Shown here piece after piece: positions 59,874 through 64,000 of a stretch of 64,000 bases of DNA. The notes under the pieces were generated by a model that was not told the DNA's origin, made no database searches, and worked only from the letters and a program-made list of their open reading frames with translations. A program made the position numbers and the translations under genes. Position 1 is the first letter of the stretch, and every line of letters starts with the position of its first letter. Source of the stretch: a virus; the IMG/VR virus record IMGVR_UViG_3300028786_000006, positions 62,001 to 126,000 of that record. One strand, written 5' to 3'.

Positions 59874-60486
59874 CATCGTAGCTCTCGTGGCGCGCAAGCG
59901 CTGCGGGAAGGACACCCTGGCCGATGTACTGGGCCACGAGTACGGGGCTCACAAGCTGAGCTTCAGCGACGGGGTACGGGCCATCACCAGCGACCTGTTC
60001 CCCTGGGTCCCTTCTGAGGTTCCCGACTCCATCAAGGACAACGTGGTAGACCACCCGGCAAACGTCCGGGGTCTGACCTACCGCGAAGTCTGGCGCACTG
60101 TAGACCACCTGCGAGCCAACGTCGACCCCCACCTGTTCATCAACTGGTTCCGTGACAACCAGCTGGATATGGCCGTCAAGAACCCAACCCTGTGCTTCGT
60201 TATTGCGCGGGTCAGTACTGCGGAAGAGTTCGCTCTCCTCAAGGCCCTGGGTATCAAGACCGTCCGCATCATCCGCAAGGACATGACGGGGGTCGACCTT
60301 GACCCGTTTGAAGACTATCTCAGCCAGGCTGAGGTTGATCATGAATATCTGTTCGACATTAATGACGGCACCGCGCCGTTTCTTGACTTTTTTCGCGAGG
60401 AAGTGCTTTGGAAATCCAATCAAGTGTGGCAACAACGGTCAGCCCTGACGTCGTCCTTGGGTATATGCGACGGTCGGACTACCTGA
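59845..60486 (+). CDS. gp1: Deoxynucleoside monophosphate kinase (gp1-like)
   Basis: 213 residues. VARKRCGKDTLADVLG (residues 15-30) is the T4 gp1-type P-loop (KRxGKDT), followed by HKLSFSDGVRAI as in dNMP kinases. It raises dNMPs, including modified ones, to diphosphates. It overlaps the TS-family gene by 29 bases and the next gene by 79 bases; the C-terminal 25 residues in that overlap are not family-like, so the true end may be shorter in function though the frame is open. Confidence 0.75.
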   Translation: MTAASPLCSNIVALVARKRCGKDTLADVLGHEYGAHKLSFSDGVRAITSDLFPWVPSEVPDSIKDNVVDHPANVRGLTYREVWRTVDHLRANVDPHLFINWFRDNQLDMAVKNPTLCFVIARVSTAEEFALLKALGIKTVRIIRKDMTGVDLDPFEDYLSQAEVDHEYLFDINDGTAPFLDFFREEVLWKSNQVWQQRSALTSSLGICDGRTT

Positions 60487-61034
60487 ACACCCGCTACACC
60501 GGGCCGGACTGGATCGATATCGGCTGGGACAAGTTCACGGCCGCCGCCGAGACCGAATTCGTTGAGTTTCTCTCCGAAATGACCGGTGAATGGAAGTGGT
60601 ACAGCAACAACCCACGCATTCAGCGGAACAAGGCGCTGTTCGAGCTGGTTGACTGGTTCCTGTTCACCGCTTCAGCGATCCACTGCGCAAACCGCTATAT
60701 CGGCCTCGACGGCGTTGAGGATGCCCTGGTCAGCTACCAGGCGTTCGGTACTGACCCGTCTTGGTGGCCACCGAAGGACATCGGCGTCGGTAAGGTGATG
60801 GTTTGGAAGTCTGAACTGGTCGTACTGTCGGAATACGCCTCGATCTCGGTCAGCATCCAAAAGCTGGCTGTTACCCTCGACATCATGCTGGGTTACATCG
60901 GTGCCACCCCGGCCGACTTTGACCAGGCGTACGAGGAGAAATATGCGATGTGCTTGAAGCGGGTTGAGGCCGGCATCATGCGCGGCGTACCGTACGACAA
61001 GACCAAAGAAGTGTACTCGGAGATCTTGGTATGA
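60408..61034 (+). CDS. All-alpha dUTPase-like / MazG-fold nucleotide pyrophosphatase
   Basis: 208 residues, TTG start with GAGGAAG ahead. FVEFLSEMTGEWKWYSNNPRI and NKALFELVDWFLFTASAIHC (about 51-95) match the dimeric all-alpha dUTPase pattern: E-x-x-E in the first helix, W-K-W-Y, and E-L-V-D in the second. It would hydrolyse dUTP (or dUTP/dCTP) to give dUMP for the upstream TS-family enzyme and keep U out of DNA. Coupled to dNMP kinase and followed by an ATGA overlap. Confidence 0.75.
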   Translation: MEIQSSVATTVSPDVVLGYMRRSDYLNTRYTGPDWIDIGWDKFTAAAETEFVEFLSEMTGEWKWYSNNPRIQRNKALFELVDWFLFTASAIHCANRYIGLDGVEDALVSYQAFGTDPSWWPPKDIGVGKVMVWKSELVVLSEYASISVSIQKLAVTLDIMLGYIGATPADFDQAYEEKYAMCLKRVEAGIMRGVPYDKTKEVYSEILV

Positions 61035-61945
61035 CCTTTACCGTGAAAGAAGGCGTGAGCATCGCCACGCTCACTTCGAACACCACCCACCGGGCTGCTG
61101 TCAATATCAACCCGATGGACCCCCAGGGCGGCCTGGGTATGGAGTTCTTCCTGACCGGTCACCTGGCCCACCGCTTCCCGTTTGCTGAGCTCATTGAATG
61201 TGCGAAGGACGTGCGCGCTGAAATCGTAGCCGAGGGTGAAAAGCTGAAGGCTTGGGTTGCCGGCCTGACCAAGATGGGACGTAAAGACGACCCTCAACTG
61301 GTGCCTTCTGTACTGACCTCGATCCGAGAGGCAAACAGCGAAGCCTTCAAGCAGATCAACCGGCGCGTCGTCCGTATGGACAGCATGATCAAGGTGGTCA
61401 CTGCCGCATGCAGCCACGGATGCCTGTTCCCACTGGACAACCCGGCCAGCGCCCGCGACCTCCTGACTTGTCCGTGCTGTAAGGCTCAGGTTTTGTCTGG
61501 CGAGGTTGTTCGCCTGAACTCCATGACCACCGCCAAGCAACTCAAAGAAGCCTGGGTGAACATGGTTCAGTCGCCAGCCAACGAAAGCCGGGCCATTATG
61601 GACCGGTTGAACTCTCTTACACAGATGTTCCCTGGTAACGGTTGGAGCGAATACGACGGGATCGACCCAGCACTCACCCCAGCCCTTCGGGTGGTGGTAG
61701 ATGAGTCCAAGGCCCGCCTGGAAGCCCAGCTGAAGAAAGCCCGTGAGGTCAACGAGGCCTTCTACGTCGACAGCGACTCGTTCCTGGGGATGGTCTTCCT
61801 GTCCCAAACGCTCCACATGACCAACATCACCGGCGGTAATGGGTTGGACAACTTGCGGGCCATGGTCGGGGCGTACGCTGACCAATCTTCCAACCTGCGC
61901 AAGTGGGCTCGCCAACAAACGGTTGCATGCCAGTTCGGGGGTTGA
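61031..61945 (+). CDS. Hypothetical protein with Cys-rich motif
   Basis: 304 residues. Contains ACSHGCLFPLDNP and LLTCPCCKAQVLSG (about 125-165), a likely zinc site, within a mostly helical protein. Family not recognised. Coupled to the dUTPase-like gene, so a DNA- or nucleotide-linked role is possible. Confidence 0.5.
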   Translation: MTFTVKEGVSIATLTSNTTHRAAVNINPMDPQGGLGMEFFLTGHLAHRFPFAELIECAKDVRAEIVAEGEKLKAWVAGLTKMGRKDDPQLVPSVLTSIREANSEAFKQINRRVVRMDSMIKVVTAACSHGCLFPLDNPASARDLLTCPCCKAQVLSGEVVRLNSMTTAKQLKEAWVNMVQSPANESRAIMDRLNSLTQMFPGNGWSEYDGIDPALTPALRVVVDESKARLEAQLKKAREVNEAFYVDSDSFLGMVFLSQTLHMTNITGGNGLDNLRAMVGAYADQSSNLRKWARQQTVACQFGG

Positions 61946-61946
61946 T

Positions 61947-62507
61947 ATGCCCAATGAAGTCCTGTTACAGTTCCGATGCGAAACCCAGGCGGCCTTCGAC
62001 GAAGTAGTCGCCAACATCAGCGAAGCGCGGGCCGGTAATCTGCGGGTCAACGTCACCTTCGAACAACAGGAAGGCGACCGCTGCGAGGTGTATGTTCCAG
62101 TGCTCGCCGAGCCGTTCCTGGCTGAACAACTTGTGACGCTCGAAAACCACGCTTTGAGTGCCGAAGGTGTTGTGCCAGAGCTTGTTCGGGCTATACTTGC
62201 CGCTCCTCCCGAAAACCCGATACTCATCGGGGAATACGTGGATTTCCTTGAGCGCAAGATAGACCACTTGATGGTCAGGTCTCTCAATCAACACACAGAG
62301 ATTCAGGACGCGCTCAACTCCACCGCTCTGTCCCTCGCCGAAATGCAAGAAGCCAACAAGCGATGCGAGGGCCTGTATGCCCACCTTGAACAACTCGGGG
62401 TCATTTGCCACTTCGATATGATCTCCAAGCTGGGCGAAGCCATGCGCCTTCACTCCGGGGAAAACCCCCTTGAAGGCTACGAAGGCCTGAATTTCAAACT
62501 CCACTGA
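61947..62507 (+). CDS. Hypothetical protein upstream of uvsX
   Basis: 186 residues from ATG 61947. Begins MPNEVLLQFRCETQAAFDEV; helical C-terminal half with HTEIQDALNSTALSLAEMQE. No family recognised. A longer reading from 61839 overlaps the upstream gene. Confidence 0.5.
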   Translation: MPNEVLLQFRCETQAAFDEVVANISEARAGNLRVNVTFEQQEGDRCEVYVPVLAEPFLAEQLVTLENHALSAEGVVPELVRAILAAPPENPILIGEYVDFLERKIDHLMVRSLNQHTEIQDALNSTALSLAEMQEANKRCEGLYAHLEQLGVICHFDMISKLGEAMRLHSGENPLEGYEGLNFKLH

Positions 62508-62527
62508 TACAGCACCAGGAATCCTGA

Positions 62528-63637
62528 ATGTCTGACCTGATGAAACGAATGCTGGCCGTCACCAAAAAGGACGGCCGCGTCACCACCCTGGATGAGTCGC
62601 AGTATGCTGACAAATCCGTCGTGGCGTCAACCGATGTACCGATGTTGAACGTCGCCATGAGCTCCAAGGTTGACGGCGGTCTGATCCCCGGCCTCACTAT
62701 GGTGGTAGGTGAAAGCCGTACCTTCAAAAGTAACTTCTGCGTCAAGGCCATGGCGGCCTACCTGCGCAAGTTCCAGGACGCGATCGCCATCTTCGCTGAC
62801 TGTGAGTTCGGCGCCGCCAAGAAGCTGTTCACCAAGTACGGCATCGATCCGAAGCGCGTCATCCACATGCCTTTCGAGGACGTGGAAGAGATGAAGATCA
62901 AGCTGACCAAATCGATCAATGCGATCGAAGAAGGCGACCACGTCTTCATTATGGTCGACTCGGTCAGCCAGGTGGCATCCCGCAAGGAGTCGGAAGACGC
63001 CGAGAACGAGAAAGTCACCCAGGACATGACCCGCGCCCGCGCCCTGAACAGTTTCTGGCGTATCATTACGCCGAAGCTGACCCTGCGCGGCATCCCGATG
63101 TTCGCGATCAACAGCTTCTACGAGGACATCGGCAACAAGTACGCCGACCCGATCATCAAGGGCGGTAAGCAGGGCTTCCTGAGCTGCGACCAGGTGTGGT
63201 TCATTAGCCGTCGCCAGATCAAGGACGAAGCGAGCAAGGCCCTCCAGGGCTGGGACTTCGTGATCAACATCATGAAAGGCCGGTTTGTCAAGGAAAAGGC
63301 CAAGATCGTTATCACCGTGCTGTTCGACGGCGGTATCTCGCGCTGCTCCGGTCTGCTGGAAATCGCCCGCCTGGGTGGGTTCGTTGAGATGTACGCTGGG
63401 TCGCGCTACCGCCGCACGGCGTTGTGTGGGTTCAAGTCGGACCCTGGCCTCTTCAAGAAAGAGATCGCCGACAACTGGGAGTGGTGGGAGCCTGTGGTTG
63501 AGAACCCGGCGTTTGCTGCGTACGTTGAGCGCTTCTATGGCATCAACGAAAGCATGGTGATGCTGGACGAGATCGATTTCGACGAAGAAACCGGCCTGGT
63601 CAAGTCTGTCGCTGGTGTTGCTACGGCAGCTGAGTAA
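62528..63637 (+). CDS. uvsX: RecA-like recombinase (UvsX)
   Basis: 369 residues, T4 UvsX is 391. Walker A is GESRTFKS (61-68), in the T4 style (GPSKSFKS), with VFIMVDSVSQVAS as Walker B and INSFYEDIG and KQGFLSCDQVWF as the conserved central loops. It forms filaments on single-stranded DNA for recombination-dependent replication with UvsY (not seen here). CAGGAATCC ahead of ATG. Ends at a GC-rich hairpin. Confidence 0.95.
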   Translation: MSDLMKRMLAVTKKDGRVTTLDESQYADKSVVASTDVPMLNVAMSSKVDGGLIPGLTMVVGESRTFKSNFCVKAMAAYLRKFQDAIAIFADCEFGAAKKLFTKYGIDPKRVIHMPFEDVEEMKIKLTKSINAIEEGDHVFIMVDSVSQVASRKESEDAENEKVTQDMTRARALNSFWRIITPKLTLRGIPMFAINSFYEDIGNKYADPIIKGGKQGFLSCDQVWFISRRQIKDEASKALQGWDFVINIMKGRFVKEKAKIVITVLFDGGISRCSGLLEIARLGGFVEMYAGSRYRRTALCGFKSDPGLFKKEIADNWEWWEPVVENPAFAAYVERFYGINESMVMLDEIDFDEETGLVKSVAGVATAAE

Positions 63638-63643
63638 CACGAA

Positions 63644-63669
63644 CCGGGGGTTGGTTGCCGGCCCCCGGC
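63644..63669 (+). terminator. GC-rich hairpin after uvsX
   Basis: CCGGGGG / CCCCCGG stem with TTGGTTGCCGG loop; no clear T-tract. Confidence 0.4.
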
Positions 63670-63683
63670 CTCTGGAGTAGCGT

Positions 63684-64000
63684 ATGTCCTCGCCTCAAGC
63701 CCTCCACAAGTTCTTCGTTGACCCAGACGAAGTTGATTGTCCGACGTTGGTTGTCACGCGTGGCCCGCTTGCCGGGCGAACGATCAAGGTGACCAACATC
63801 GACGGAGCCCAGGAAGCTGCTGGGCAACACATCGAATTAACGTTCTACTACGATCTGCTCAGCAATGACAGCTCGGAGAGCATCCGTGAGTTCAGGAAAG
63901 GTGATACCCCGACCCTTGACGACACCCATAAGGCTGTCAACGAGGTCATCGTGGCTTACATCCTGAGCATCACCGGGGACGACGATGGCGATCCGCCATC
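63684..64000 (+). CDS. Hypothetical protein, 3' truncated by window end
   Basis: At least 105 residues, CTGGAG ahead of ATG 63684, frame open to the window edge. It has the motif RGPLAGRTIKVTNIDG, like NGPYAGRTVRAN in the 53-residue early protein at 29.5 kb. No other family sign. Following uvsX, T4 has gene 40/41-like DNA replication genes, but nothing here shows that. Confidence 0.5.
   Translation, partial: MSSPQALHKFFVDPDEVDCPTLVVTRGPLAGRTIKVTNIDGAQEAAGQHIELTFYYDLLSNDSSESIREFRKGDTPTLDDTHKAVNEVIVAYILSITGDDDGDPP

Noticed and set aside
60893-62287. 464-codon open frame on the minus strand
   Set aside because: Antisense to three coupled genes; low-complexity translation.
1-64000. tRNA genes, CRISPR arrays, transposons, integrase
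   Set aside because: No cloverleaf, repeat-spacer or transposase signal was found by reading; small tRNAs can be missed by eye.

Overview
The window is a contiguous piece of a large T4-like tailed phage (myovirus) genome. This rests on recognisable T4 homologues: portal gp20, prohead protease gp21, scaffold gp22, capsid gp23, neck gp13/gp14, gp15, terminase gp16/gp17, sheath gp18, tube gp19, baseplate gp6, topoisomerase gp52, clamp gp45, clamp loader gp44/gp62, RegA, primase gp61, dNMP kinase gp1 and UvsX. The DNA is moderately GC-rich (clearly more so than coliphage T4). Together with the candidate thymine-modification genes this is most like the phiW-14 type of T4 relatives that infect Pseudomonadota. 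The host cannot be named from the sequence. No tRNA, rRNA, CRISPR array, insertion sequence or integrase was seen.

Layout. 1-5.3 kb: head-morphogenesis block (gp20 partial, DUF5675 protein, gp67-like acidic core protein, two paralogous basic proteins, gp21, gp22, gp23). 5.3-6.1 kb: an antisense HNH homing endonuclease. 6.2-15 kb: two small genes, gp13, a putative internal head protein, gp14-gp19. 15.2-20 kb: a 1606-residue DUF4815-type virion protein. 20-28.3 kb, minus strand: gp6, another baseplate protein and a tail-fibre/chaperone cluster, converging on the 1606-residue gene at a perfect bidirectional terminator. 28.4-29.0 kb: two small membrane proteins (holin candidates). 29.2-36.3 kb: small early-type genes, a ParB-like protein, a DinG/XPD-like helicase, topoisomerase gp52 and a deoxyribonucleotidase-like HAD enzyme. 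36.3-40.5 kb: a tight operon that looks like a DNA thymine hypermodification cassette (P-loop kinase, amino acid:DNA transferase-like protein, 5-hmdU DNA kinase helical-domain protein). 40.5-45 kb: replisome block gp45-gp44-gp62-regA followed by a second antisense HNH endonuclease. 45-56 kb: MazG/PRA-PH-like protein, a novel paralogous pair, primase, a metallophosphoesterase and many small unknown genes, several with their own strong sigma70-like promoter. 56.2-61 kb: a fold-type II PLP enzyme, P-loop kinase, thymidylate synthase-family enzyme, dNMP kinase and an all-alpha dUTPase-like protein. 61-64 kb: two unknowns, uvsX and a partial gene.

How the parts fit. The thymidylate synthase-family enzyme, dUTPase-like protein, dNMP kinase, PLP enzyme, kinases and transferase-like proteins can be read as one pathway that makes a modified thymine nucleotide and then decorates it in DNA after replication; the exact chemistry is inference. 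Structural genes are preceded, usually 20-40 bp upstream of the start codon, by a shared element close to CTAAGTATCC, a good candidate for this phage's late promoter. Early genes have TTGCNN-16/17-TATAMT promoters.
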